Positions 41,052 to 49,331 of a stretch of DNA of 54,373 nucleotides are shown one piece after another; within the stretch, counting starts at the first letter, position 1, and each line of letters begins with the position of its first letter. The translations under genes were made by a program, and so were the position numbers. Under the pieces are notes generated by a model. That model worked only from the letters and a program-made list of their open reading frames with translations. It did not search any database and was not told where the DNA came from. The DNA is taken from positions 1 through 54,373 of the forward strand of contig JAKCCH010000009.1 in the NCBI GenBank assembly GCA_021838945.1. The letters run 5' to 3'. Source of the DNA: Actinomycetes bacterium (lineage in GTDB: Bacteria > Actinomycetota > Acidimicrobiia > Acidimicrobiales > Bog-793).

Positions 41052-42746
41052 ATGACTCCCTCGCGCACTCCCGATCAACACACCGGCGGCGATGCAGTGG
41101 TCGACGTGCTCGAGTGGGCAGGCGTCGATGTCGTCTTCGGCATCCCGAGCGTCCACAACCTGCCGACGTACGACGCACTTCGACGGCGCGGCACGATCCG
41201 GGTGATCTCGGTCCGCCACGAGCAGGCCGCTGCCGCGGCGGCCGACGGCTACGCCCGCGTCACCGGGAAGCTCGGTGTCTTCCTCACCTCCACGGGGCCG
41301 GGTGCGGCCAATGCGATGGGTGGCCAGCTCGAGGCCTTCGTCTCGGGGAGTCCGGTGCTCCACCTGACCGGCCAGATCGAGACGCAGTACCTCGGCCGGG
41401 GACGGGGCTTCATCCACGAGGTACCCGATCAGCCGGCGATGCTGCGATCCCTCTGCAAGCAGGTCTCGCGTCCGGAGACAGCGGACACGATCGCCGCCAC
41501 GGTGGCAGAGGCCGCCGAGCTCGCGATGGCGGCCCCGCACGGACCGGCGTGCGTGGAGCTCCCGATCGACCTGCAGTACGCCGATGCTTCGAGCGACGCG
41601 TGGCAGCCGACGCTCGAGTTCCTGCACGAATCGCTCACGATGAACCGCCCTGCCACATGGGTTCATGCGGCCGAGGTCATCGCCGAGGCACGCTCCCCGT
41701 TGATCTGGGCGGGTGGGGGCGCTGTCCGGTCGGGTGCCGAACAGGAGGTGGTCACCCTCGCACGCCGCATCGGAGCCGGCCTCGTCACGAGCCCGAACGC
41801 GCGTGGCATCCTGCCCGAGGACGATCCACTCTGCATCGGCAACCTGCCCTGGGACCCGCAGGTTCGTGAGCTCGTGACCGACGCCGATCTCCTCGTCGGC
41901 ATCGGGACCCGGTACCAGGGCCCCAACACCCAGAACTGGAAGATGGAGCTGTCACCCTCGATCGTCCAGATCGACATCGACCCCTCGATCCCTCACCGCA
42001 ACTATCGGGCGACGGTGGAGGCGCGAGGTGACGCGAAGACGGTCGTCGCATACATCCTCCGTCATCTCGAGCAGATGGGTCCCTGGGTGCCGGAGCCCGA
42101 CCCGGAGTGGCTCGCCCGCGTCGCGAGCGTCGCAAACGCAGCACGCGGCCGCCTTCGCAAGACGCTCGGCGGGCAGGTCGACCTGCTCGACGAGCTGACG
42201 CCTCTGCTCTCGGAGAACACGGTCGTCGTGAAGGACTCGACGATCCCGGCTTACACATGGGGAAACCGCCTGCTCCCGGTGCGCCGGACGCGAACGTCGA
42301 TCATGCCGAACGGCTTTGCGATCGGGCTCGGCGTTCCCCACGCCCTCGGTGCCGCCGTCGGCAATGGCGGCCATCCCGTCGTCTGCATGGTGGGCGACGG
42401 CGGGTTCATGTTGAGCGCCACCGAGCTCGCCACCCTGGCCGAGGAGCAACTGCCGGTCGTGTGCCTCCTCTTCAACGACGGGGGTTACGGGATCCTGCGC
42501 AACATCCAGGACCAGCAGTACGAGAGGCGGATCGGAGTCGACCTCGGCAGCCCCGACTTCTGCGGTCTCGCTCGGGCGCTCGGGGTCGAGGCTGAGAGGG
42601 TGACGACGGCGACCCAGTTCGGGACGGTCGTGAAGAGTGCCCTTGCGGCGGGCAAGCCGTATCTCGTCGAGGTCGACAGCGAGGCGATCGGCCCGATGGC
42701 CACGCCGTACACCGGGACCTCGCGGCCGCCGAGCGCCCGGAGGTAG
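41052..42746 (+). CDS. Thiamine diphosphate-dependent enzyme (acetolactate synthase/decarboxylase-like)
   Basis: A 564-residue ThDP enzyme with the three-domain ALS/pyruvate-oxidase architecture. The N-terminal pyrimidine-binding domain has 'VFGIPSVHNLPTYDAL' and the activating Glu in 'VRHEQAAAAAADGYARVTGK'. A Rossmann-like middle domain follows, then the PP domain with 'VCMVGDGGFMLSATELATLA' and 'LLFNDGGYGILRN', the GDG-(x)n-N motif. Substrate is uncertain: benzoylformate-decarboxylase-like, sulfopyruvate/phosphonopyruvate and ALS-like enzymes share these motifs, and no small ALS subunit gene is adjacent, which argues against branched-chain synthesis. It is convergent with the ALDH gene, 10 nt away. 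Confidence 0.85.
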   Translation: MTPSRTPDQHTGGDAVVDVLEWAGVDVVFGIPSVHNLPTYDALRRRGTIRVISVRHEQAAAAAADGYARVTGKLGVFLTSTGPGAANAMGGQLEAFVSGSPVLHLTGQIETQYLGRGRGFIHEVPDQPAMLRSLCKQVSRPETADTIAATVAEAAELAMAAPHGPACVELPIDLQYADASSDAWQPTLEFLHESLTMNRPATWVHAAEVIAEARSPLIWAGGGAVRSGAEQEVVTLARRIGAGLVTSPNARGILPEDDPLCIGNLPWDPQVRELVTDADLLVGIGTRYQGPNTQNWKMELSPSIVQIDIDPSIPHRNYRATVEARGDAKTVVAYILRHLEQMGPWVPEPDPEWLARVASVANAARGRLRKTLGGQVDLLDELTPLLSENTVVVKDSTIPAYTWGNRLLPVRRTRTSIMPNGFAIGLGVPHALGAAVGNGGHPVVCMVGDGGFMLSATELATLAEEQLPVVCLLFNDGGYGILRNIQDQQYERRIGVDLGSPDFCGLARALGVEAERVTTATQFGTVVKSALAAGKPYLVEVDSEAIGPMATPYTGTSRPPSARR

Positions 42747-42756
42747 CGCTCCCCGA

Positions 42757-44319
42757 TCAGGGCAGGACCTGGAACTCCCGGTTCGCGACGATCGTGTCGG
42801 TGTCCATCTGGGCTCTCTGCAGCCGCCCCGAGTAGTCCCAGTTCATGGACTGCCAGCGCGTCATCTGCTCGAGCACCCACTTGCCCGACTGGCGAGAGCC
42901 GTTGCCCGACTTCCCGTTGCCGCCGAACGGGAGGTGGGCCTCCGCGCCCGAGGTCGAGTTGTTCACGCTCACCATGCCGGCAGAGATGCGGTTCCGGAAC
43001 CGGAAGACGGCTTCGGGGGACTGCGTGTAGATGGACGAGGAGAGCCCGTAACCCGAGCAGTTGGCGAGCTCGATGGCCTCGTCGAAGTCGGCGAAGGTGC
43101 TGACGCCGATCATCGGTCCGAACGTCTCGGTGCGGGCCAGCTCGTCGTCGACCCGAACGCCGTCCACGATCGCAGGGTGGCAGAAGACGCCCGCGTCCGG
43201 ATCCCCGACGAATCCCGCCCTCGGCGCGCCCGACGTGATCCTCCCGGACGCGCTGCTCCCGAGCACGCGGTGGTGCGGCGCGATGAGTGTGTCCAAGTAC
43301 TCCTGGAAGCGCGTGGCGAAACGCTCGTCCAGCATCGGCCCGTACAGCACCTCCTCGAACGGGTCGCCGATGGGGGAGGTGCCGAGGCGCTCGGTCAGGG
43401 CTTCGACGAACGCGTCGTGGCACGACTCGTGCACGATCGCGGTGCCGAGCGACGTGCAGCGCTGTCCGGCCGTCCCGAATCCGGAGAACAGGGCACCTTC
43501 CACCGCCAGTTCGAGGTCGGCGTCCGGCATGATCACCATCGGGTTCTTGCCACCGAGCTCGAGGCAAGCCGACTGCACGTGCCGTCCGGTCAGCTCTCCG
43601 ATCGCCGAGCCGACCGCCGACGACCCGGTGAAGCCCACCTTGTCGACCAGTCGCTCGGTGAGACTGCGCTCGAGGCCTGCGAAGGTCGCGGCGCCATCGG
43701 CCAGCACGAGGTTGAGCACGCCGTCGGGGATGCCTCCCGCCGTGAAGCACTCGAAGAGGGCGGTCGCGACCGCGGCTGAGTATTCGGCGGGCTTCCAGAC
43801 GACGCTGTCCCCGCACAGCAATGCCGGCACGAGGTACCACGACGGCACGGCCACCGGGAAGTTGCCCGCGGTGATGACGGCGACGTTGCCGACAGGCATG
43901 CGGAATGTGAACAACGCCTTGTCCTTCATCTCCGAGGGCACCGTCTCGCCGTACAGACGGCGCCCCTCGCCGAGGAAGAAGTCACAGGTGTCGATGATCT
44001 CCTGCACCTCACCGAGCGCCTCTGCGAGCGGCTTGCCGACCTCGCGGGTGACGAGGCGTGCAAGCGAGTCCTTGTTCGCCTCGACGATGCGCCCGATCTC
44101 GGCGATCACTCGGCCGCGCACCGGAGGGGGCACCTCCGCCCACGCCGCCTGCGCCCGCTTGGCCGTCCGGGCTGCTTCGACGAAGGTCTCGTCACTGCCG
44201 AGCGCGACCTCGGCGACAGTGTCGTCGAGGTGTGCCGGGTTCGTCGACAGCATCTGACCACCGGTGGCGTCAGCGGTCGCCTTGCCACCGATGATGGAGG
44301 AACAAGCTCGGACGGTCAT
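42757..44319 (-). CDS. Aldehyde dehydrogenase, probable aminoadipate-semialdehyde dehydrogenase
   Basis: A 520-residue NAD(P)-dependent ALDH. The Glu in 'SACLELGGKNPMVIMPDADL', the nucleophile Cys in 'FGTAGQRCTS', the cofactor-binding 'VITAGNFPVAVP' and 'VGFTGSSAVGSAI', and 'ETFGPMIGVSTF' are all present. General ALDH membership is certain. The specific function, oxidising 2-aminoadipate 6-semialdehyde (piperideine-6-carboxylate) to 2-aminoadipate, is inferred from its ATGA overlap with the lysine 6-aminotransferase gene, a pairing found in mycobacteria (lat/pcd) and beta-lactam producers. Confidence 0.85.
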   Translation of the reverse strand: MTVRACSSIIGGKATADATGGQMLSTNPAHLDDTVAEVALGSDETFVEAARTAKRAQAAWAEVPPPVRGRVIAEIGRIVEANKDSLARLVTREVGKPLAEALGEVQEIIDTCDFFLGEGRRLYGETVPSEMKDKALFTFRMPVGNVAVITAGNFPVAVPSWYLVPALLCGDSVVWKPAEYSAAVATALFECFTAGGIPDGVLNLVLADGAATFAGLERSLTERLVDKVGFTGSSAVGSAIGELTGRHVQSACLELGGKNPMVIMPDADLELAVEGALFSGFGTAGQRCTSLGTAIVHESCHDAFVEALTERLGTSPIGDPFEEVLYGPMLDERFATRFQEYLDTLIAPHHRVLGSSASGRITSGAPRAGFVGDPDAGVFCHPAIVDGVRVDDELARTETFGPMIGVSTFADFDEAIELANCSGYGLSSSIYTQSPEAVFRFRNRISAGMVSVNNSTSGAEAHLPFGGNGKSGNGSRQSGKWVLEQMTRWQSMNWDYSGRLQRAQMDTDTIVANREFQVLP

Positions 44320-45731
44320 TGCGCCACCTCCTCGCTGAGCCGTGCCAGCACTCGCCCGAGTGCGGCTGCTCCCTGGTCGATCTCGTCAGCGGAGACCGAC
44401 AGCGCCGGCCGGAACCGAACAGATCGTTCCCCGCAGGGAAGGGTGATCACTCGCTCGGACTCGCGCAGGTCGTAGACGACCCGATCTCGCAGCTCCTTCG
44501 AGGGGAGGTCGAAGGCGACGAGCAGGCCGCGCCCGCGCGGGTTCGTCACCGTCCGAGCATGCTCGGCGGCAAGGGACTGGACGTGGCTCAGAAGACGCCT
44601 GCCCTCTGTGCGGGCGTTGCCCATGGCATCCGTCGAGCGGATGAGCTCGAGCAGGCGGGTCGAACGCACCATGTCGACGAGGTTGCCTCCCCAGGTCGAA
44701 TTGATCCGGCTCGGCGTCCGGAACACGTTGTCCGGGATCTCGTGCACTCGCCGCCCGGCCATGATGCCACCGAGCTGGACCTTCTTCCCGAACGCGACGA
44801 CATCGGGCTCCAGCCCGAGCTGCTCGTAGCACCAGCGGGAACCCGTGACGCCGACGCCGGTCTGCACCTCGTCCATGATGAACAGGGCGTCGTTCGCACG
44901 GCACAGGTCCTGGATCGCCCGAAGGAACTCCGCCCGCAGGTGGCGGTCACCGCCTTCGGCCTGGATCGGCTCTGCGATGAAGCAGGCGATGTCGTGCCGA
45001 TGGCGCTCGAACGCCGCCTCCGCCTCGCCGATGGCCGACCGCTCGGCCTCCTCGACCTCCGCCAAGTGCTCCTCCAGCGGGAACGTGACCGCAGGCGACG
45101 AGATGCGTGGCCAGTCGAACTTCGGGAACCGGTCGACCTTCACGGGATCGGTGTTCGTGAGCGACATCGTGTACCCGCTGCGGCCGTGGAAGGCGTGTCG
45201 CAGGTGGAGCACGCGCGTCCCGAGGTCTCGGGACCTGCCGGCCGCCTCGTTGTGACGGGACTTCCAGTCGAATGCGACCTTGAGGGCGTTCTCGACGGCG
45301 AGCGCTCCTCCCTCGATGAAGAAGAGGTGGGGCAGCTCAGGATCGCCGAGCACGTCGGCGAAGGTGTTGGTGAAACGAGCCAACTCCACGGTCGCGATGT
45401 CGGAGTTCGCCGGCTTGTTCACCGCCACGAGTGCGAGCGCGTCGAGGAACTCGGGGTCGTCGACCAACCCGGGCGGGTTGAGGCCGAGCGGCGATGAGGC
45501 GAAGAAGGTGTAGAAGTCCAGGTATTCGGATCCGTCGCGGGCGTCCACGAGCCAGGACCCGTGGCTCTTCGCCAAGTCGAGCACGAGGGGGAAGGCGTCG
45601 ACGAGCAGGTGACGCGAGAGGACGGCGTGCACCTCGGAGGGGCTGATGCCGGCTCCTCCGAGGTCTGCCCCGGCAGCACGACGCCTGCTCTCGCCACCTT
45701 CCCGACCACGCTGTCGGAGAGGAGCAGCCAT
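44316..45731 (-). CDS. lat: L-lysine 6-transaminase
   Basis: A 471-residue class III PLP aminotransferase of the lysine-epsilon-aminotransferase type. It begins 'GISPSEVHAVLSRHLLVD', with 'YLDFYTFFASSPLGLNPPGL', 'NKPANSDIATVELARF', 'FFIEGGALAVENALK', 'AFHGRSGYTMSLTNTDPVKV', 'IAEPIQAEGGDRHLRAEFLR', 'FIMDEVQTGVGVTG' and the PLP lysine in 'VVAFGKKVQLGGIMAG'. It transfers the epsilon-amino group of lysine to 2-oxoglutarate. The first ~28 residues are basic and non-conserved, but ATG 45731 is supported by a TAGGCT box 7 nt upstream. It is the first gene of the lat-ALDH operon, divergent from the HpnO-like gene. Confidence 0.93.
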   Translation of the reverse strand: MAAPLRQRGREGGESRRRAAGADLGGAGISPSEVHAVLSRHLLVDAFPLVLDLAKSHGSWLVDARDGSEYLDFYTFFASSPLGLNPPGLVDDPEFLDALALVAVNKPANSDIATVELARFTNTFADVLGDPELPHLFFIEGGALAVENALKVAFDWKSRHNEAAGRSRDLGTRVLHLRHAFHGRSGYTMSLTNTDPVKVDRFPKFDWPRISSPAVTFPLEEHLAEVEEAERSAIGEAEAAFERHRHDIACFIAEPIQAEGGDRHLRAEFLRAIQDLCRANDALFIMDEVQTGVGVTGSRWCYEQLGLEPDVVAFGKKVQLGGIMAGRRVHEIPDNVFRTPSRINSTWGGNLVDMVRSTRLLELIRSTDAMGNARTEGRRLLSHVQSLAAEHARTVTNPRGRGLLVAFDLPSKELRDRVVYDLRESERVITLPCGERSVRFRPALSVSADEIDQGAAALGRVLARLSEEVAQ

Positions 45732-45738
45732 GGTTGCG

Positions 45739-45744
45739 AGCCTA
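45739..45744 (-). promoter_or_regulatory. -10 box TAGGCT for leaderless lat
   Basis: On the minus strand TAGGCT ends 7 nt before ATG 45731. No SD separates them. Confidence 0.65.
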
Positions 45745-45777
45745 GTGGAGCAACGCTGGAGCGAGCATCGGCCGAAC

Positions 45778-45783
45778 TACGCT
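45778..45783 (+). promoter_or_regulatory. -10 box TACGCT for the HpnO-like/hpnA operon
   Basis: TACGCT lies 23 nt before ATG 45807. A short leader of ~17 nt carries the SD GGAGGG (45798-45803). The opposing lat -10 box is only 33 bp away, so the two promoters share their upstream DNA. Confidence 0.55.
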
Positions 45784-45806
45784 GGCGACGTTCGATCGGA
45801 GGGTGA

Positions 45807-47186
45807 ATGAGTTTCGATCTCGAGTCGCTGATTGAGACCCGTCGGGGTCAGAACTTCAAGCTGCACCAGGAGTTCCTGAACCCGCAGCTGGCAAGGGTGC
45901 TGAAGACCCTCGGCTTCGACCGCTTCTACGAGCGCGGCGAGGGCTGCTACCTGATCGACAGGGAGGGCGAGCGCTATCTCGACTTCCTGTCCGGCTTCGG
46001 CGTGTACGCGCTCGGGCGGTCCCACCCGGTCGTCAAGAAGGCCCTGCACGACGCGCTCGAAATGGACCTGCCGAACCTCGTCCAGCTCGACTGCGCCCTC
46101 TTGCCCGGCCTCCTTGCCGAGAGGCTCGTGGGCACCTTGCACGAGGGGATCGGACGGTGCTTCTTCTCGAACTCGGGAGCGGAGGCCATCGAGTGTGCCG
46201 TGAAGTTCTCGAAGTACGCGACCGGCCGACCGCGCGTCCTCTACGCAGAGCACGCCTTCCACGGCCTCACGAACGGCGCGTTGTCGCTCAACGGCGGCAA
46301 GGAATTCCGTGATGGGTTCGGTCCCCTTCTTCCCGGTTGTGACTCCGTCGGCTTCGGGGACCTCGCGTCGCTCGAGCGGGAGCTGCGCCGGGGCGACGTC
46401 GCAGCCTTCGTCGTCGAGATCATCCAGGGCAAGGGCGTCTACCTCGCGAGCGAGGAGTACTGGGCGGCGGCAGAACGACTCTGCAGGCAGTACGACACGC
46501 TGTTCGTCGCCGACGAGGTGCAGACCGGCCTCGGGCGAACCGGCGCCATGTGGGCGCACGAGCACTACGGCCTGCGCCCGGACATGGTGACCGTATCAAA
46601 GGCGCTCTCCGGCGGTTACGTGCCGATCGGAGCGACTCTGTGCTCGCCGGCGATCTTCGACCGCGTCTACTCGAAGATGGAGCGCGCGGTCGTCCACTCG
46701 ACGACGTTCGGGCGGAACCAGCTTGCCATGGTCGCCGGGCTCGCCACGCTGCAGGCGATCGAGGACGAGAACGTCGTCGATCACGCCCGCGAGATGGGCG
46801 AGGCCTTCAACGGGGCGCTGGCGCCGCTCGTCGAGAAGTACGAGATGTTCCACGAGGTCCGTGGCAAGGGCTTGATGATCGGGCTCGTGTTCGGCGAACC
46901 CTCCTCGCTGCGGCTCAAGTCTCGTTGGAAGATGCTCGAAGGGGCCCGCAAGGGCCTGTTCAGCCAGCTCATCGTCGGCCCGTTGTTCAACCGGCACCGG
47001 ATCCTCACCCAGGTCGCAGCGGACGGGGTGAACATCGTGAAGCTTCTCCCGCCGCTCGTCTGCGGTCAGGACGAGGTCGACTCCTTCGTCGCCGCGCTCG
47101 ACGACGTGCTCGAAGACGCCCATCGCAACTCCTCGCTCGTCTTCGAGTTCGGCAAGACGTTGGCGAAGAGCGCCCTGCACCGTTGA
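45807..47186 (+). CDS. Class III aminotransferase, HpnO-like
   Basis: A 459-residue PLP aminotransferase distinct from the Lat next door. Motifs include 'LDFLSGFGVYALGRSHPVVK', 'FFSNSGAEAIECAVKFSKYA', 'AEHAFHGLTNGALSLNGG', 'FVADEVQTGLGRTGAMWAHE' and the PLP lysine in 'TVSKALSGGYVPIGA'. Its length, the 'RRGQNFKLHQEFLNPQLARV' start and 'LKSRWKMLEGARKGLFSQLI' near the C-terminus match my recollection of hopanoid-associated aminotransferases (HpnO), which aminate the bacteriohopanepolyol side chain. The HpnA-like gene 4 nt downstream supports this. An ornithine- or putrescine-type aminotransferase is the alternative. SD GGAGGG sits unusually close (3 nt) to ATG 45807. Confidence 0.78.
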   Translation: MSFDLESLIETRRGQNFKLHQEFLNPQLARVLKTLGFDRFYERGEGCYLIDREGERYLDFLSGFGVYALGRSHPVVKKALHDALEMDLPNLVQLDCALLPGLLAERLVGTLHEGIGRCFFSNSGAEAIECAVKFSKYATGRPRVLYAEHAFHGLTNGALSLNGGKEFRDGFGPLLPGCDSVGFGDLASLERELRRGDVAAFVVEIIQGKGVYLASEEYWAAAERLCRQYDTLFVADEVQTGLGRTGAMWAHEHYGLRPDMVTVSKALSGGYVPIGATLCSPAIFDRVYSKMERAVVHSTTFGRNQLAMVAGLATLQAIEDENVVDHAREMGEAFNGALAPLVEKYEMFHEVRGKGLMIGLVFGEPSSLRLKSRWKMLEGARKGLFSQLIVGPLFNRHRILTQVAADGVNIVKLLPPLVCGQDEVDSFVAALDDVLEDAHRNSSLVFEFGKTLAKSALHR

Positions 47187-47190
47187 CGCC

Positions 47191-48252
47191 GTGACGATCG
47201 AGCCCGGGGACCGGGTCCTCGTCACGGGTGCGTCAGGCTTCATCGGCTCGGCGGTCACGCGTGCGCTCGTCCAGCGCAAGGCGCGCGTCGTCGCGCTCGT
47301 CCAACCATCGGCCGACCAGAAGATGCTGACGGGGCTGCCTGTGGAGACGGTCGAGGCGGACCTGCGTGAGCGGGCGCGAGTGGTGGAGGCGGTGCGTGAC
47401 TGCCGTTTCGTGTTCCATGTCGCGGCGATCTATCGCTTCTGGAGGCCGCGACCGGAGGAGTTCTACGAAGTCAACGTCGGCGGAACCCTGAACGTGCTCG
47501 AGGCGGCGCTCCGTGCCGGCTCCGAGCGCGTCGTCTACACGAGCACCGTCGGGACCATCGGCCTCGACCACTCCGGCTCGACGTCGAACGGCGGGCTGAG
47601 TCCTGCGAGCGAGATCCACTGGCCGCGGGTCGAGCACCTGTTCGGGCTCTACAAGCAGTCGAAGTACGTGGCCGAGCACGAAGTGCTGCGCGCCGGCGCG
47701 GAAGGCCTTCCCGTCGTGCTCGTTCAACCGACGCTGCCGGTGGGACCCGGTGATGCCGCGCCGACTCCGACGGGGAGGACGATGCTCGACTTCCTGAACG
47801 GGCGGATGCCCGCCTATGTCGACACGGCGATGAACGTCGTGGACGTCGAGGACGTGGCGGCCGGCCACCTGCTCGCGGCCGAGCTCGGCCGCCAGGGACG
47901 CAGCTACGTCCTCGGCGGCGAGAACCTGTCCTTCCGCGAGATCCTCGGCCTGCTCGCCGACATCACCGGTCTTCCCCCTCCTCGGGTCCGCATCCCGGCT
48001 GGCGCCACGCTTGCCGCCGCCTACGTCTCCGAGACGCTCGAGGGCCGCATCGCGCGTCGCCCGCCGCACGTGCCGCTCGAGGCGGTCCGCATGTCGACGA
48101 CGAAGATGGTGTACGACGACTCACGAGCAAGAGAGGAGCTCGGTTACGAGTCGCGCCCTGCTCGGGACGCCCTTTCTCGCTCGGCTCGCTGGTTCGCGGA
48201 CAACCGCTACGTCACGGAGCGGCGGCTGCGCAAGCTGCGATGGCGCGACTGA
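47191..48252 (+). CDS. hpnA: NAD-dependent epimerase/dehydratase, HpnA-like
   Basis: A 353-residue extended short-chain dehydrogenase. The Rossmann motif is 'VLVTGASGFIGSAVTRAL', followed by 'FVFHVAAIYRFWRPRPEEFY' and 'VNVGGTLNVLEAALRAGSER', the catalytic 'YKQSKY' (YxxxK) and 'VVLVQPTLPVGPGD'. The 'H-V-A-A-x-Y-R-x-W-x-P' stretch is characteristic of hopanoid-associated sugar epimerases (HpnA). It follows the HpnO-like gene by 4 nt and overlaps the next gene by 13 nt. No squalene-hopene cyclase is in the window, so the hopanoid link rests on family resemblance and the pairing. GTG 47191 is the chosen start. Confidence 0.75.
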   Translation: MTIEPGDRVLVTGASGFIGSAVTRALVQRKARVVALVQPSADQKMLTGLPVETVEADLRERARVVEAVRDCRFVFHVAAIYRFWRPRPEEFYEVNVGGTLNVLEAALRAGSERVVYTSTVGTIGLDHSGSTSNGGLSPASEIHWPRVEHLFGLYKQSKYVAEHEVLRAGAEGLPVVLVQPTLPVGPGDAAPTPTGRTMLDFLNGRMPAYVDTAMNVVDVEDVAAGHLLAAELGRQGRSYVLGGENLSFREILGLLADITGLPPPRVRIPAGATLAAAYVSETLEGRIARRPPHVPLEAVRMSTTKMVYDDSRAREELGYESRPARDALSRSARWFADNRYVTERRLRKLRWRD

Positions 48253-49331
48253 GCCAGGACTCCGGCAGGAGTCGCGGCCGTCCGGGCCTTCTTGTCCACC
48301 AGGCTCTTGCCGGACTCGTCGGCCTGGCATGTGTCGGGCTGGCGGCGAGCGGGTGCACGGCCTCGCCGTCCGGTGGCGGCACCACGACATCGGTTCCGAA
48401 CGGGGGCGTACCGACTACGAGCATCGTGCCGGTCACCATCCCGGGCACGCTCGACCCCGGCAGTCTGTCGCCCCTCGGCTCTGCAAGCCGCCTGCCGGTC
48501 GCACCCGTGCCGGTCGGCCGGTCCGTCGCGGTCCTGCCTCGGCCGGGTACCGCCGCCTACCGCCAGGTCGTGCAGATCGCCTACCGGCAGCTCGGCTCCG
48601 GCCCACCGCTGTTGCTCGTGGCCGGTCAGGACGCGTCGATGGCGTGGTGGTCCCCGGCGCTGTTGCAGACGCTCGCACAGCACTACCAGGTCACGATCTT
48701 CGACCTGCCCGGCGTCGGTTACTCGGCGCCCCCTCCGGCCCGGCTCTCCGTGAGCTGGCTGGCGGACGTGACCGCCGGCCTCGCGAGCGAGCTCGGCCTG
48801 TCCTCGCCCGTCGTGCTCGGGTGGGGACTCGGTGGCCAGATCGCGCTCGCCATGGCCGAGCGCCACCCCGCCCTCGTGCGCGACCTCGTGCTCGTGGACA
48901 GCGGGGCTCCGGTCCCGGGCGCAGAGCCGCCCCCGGCCAGCCTCGCGAGGCTGCTCGCGAGGCCGACGGTCACACCGGCGGAAGTGGCGACGTTGATGTT
49001 CCCTGCCAGCGAGGGCGCTGCGCGGGCCACATGGCTTCAAGATCTCGTCTCACAGGTGCCCGACAACGTCACGGCGTCGGCCATCAGCGCGGAGGCATCG
49101 CTCGAGCGGTCCGTGTGGAGCTCACCGGCGCTGAGCGCCGGCCTGAGCTCGTTGCGCCTCCCAGTGCTCGTGGTGGGCGGCAGCGCCGACAGCCTCTTCC
49201 CACCGGCGGACGCGTCTGCGCTGGTCGCGGCCATCCCGGGCTCGCAAAGCCGCACGATCCCAGGCGGGTACGGCGCGATCCAGGCAGACGCCGCTCAGAT
49301 CCTGACGGTGCTGCAGGACTTCACCGGGTGA
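48240..49331 (+). CDS. Lipoprotein with degenerate alpha/beta-hydrolase domain
   Basis: A 363-residue exported lipoprotein. Twin-Arg-free signal peptide with lipobox 'LAASGC' (C39), then a Thr/Pro/Gly-rich linker to ~residue 100, then an alpha/beta-hydrolase fold: 'PPLLLVAGQDASMAWWSPAL', 'VTIFDLPGVGYSAPPP', 'SSPVVLGWGLGGQIALAMAE', 'RHPALVRDLVLVDSG' and 'LPVLVVGGSADSLFPPADAS'. At the nucleophile elbow the expected G-x-S-x-G reads G-W-G196-L-G. At the usual His site ('G-G-H') the sequence is 'PGGYGAIQ' (Y344/G345). The acid D317 remains. It is thus probably a non-catalytic binding protein. ATG 48240 overlaps hpnA by 13 nt. Its 3' end overlaps the convergent Lrp gene by 11 nt. Confidence 0.85.
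   Translation: MARLSQDSGRSRGRPGLLVHQALAGLVGLACVGLAASGCTASPSGGGTTTSVPNGGVPTTSIVPVTIPGTLDPGSLSPLGSASRLPVAPVPVGRSVAVLPRPGTAAYRQVVQIAYRQLGSGPPLLLVAGQDASMAWWSPALLQTLAQHYQVTIFDLPGVGYSAPPPARLSVSWLADVTAGLASELGLSSPVVLGWGLGGQIALAMAERHPALVRDLVLVDSGAPVPGAEPPPASLARLLARPTVTPAEVATLMFPASEGAARATWLQDLVSQVPDNVTASAISAEASLERSVWSSPALSAGLSSLRLPVLVVGGSADSLFPPADASALVAAIPGSQSRTIPGGYGAIQADAAQILTVLQDFTG

Noticed and set aside
41052-42746. Acetolactate synthase large subunit (ilvB)
   Set aside because: No ilvN or ilvC nearby and it is a monocistronic leaderless gene; only the ThDP superfamily is supported.
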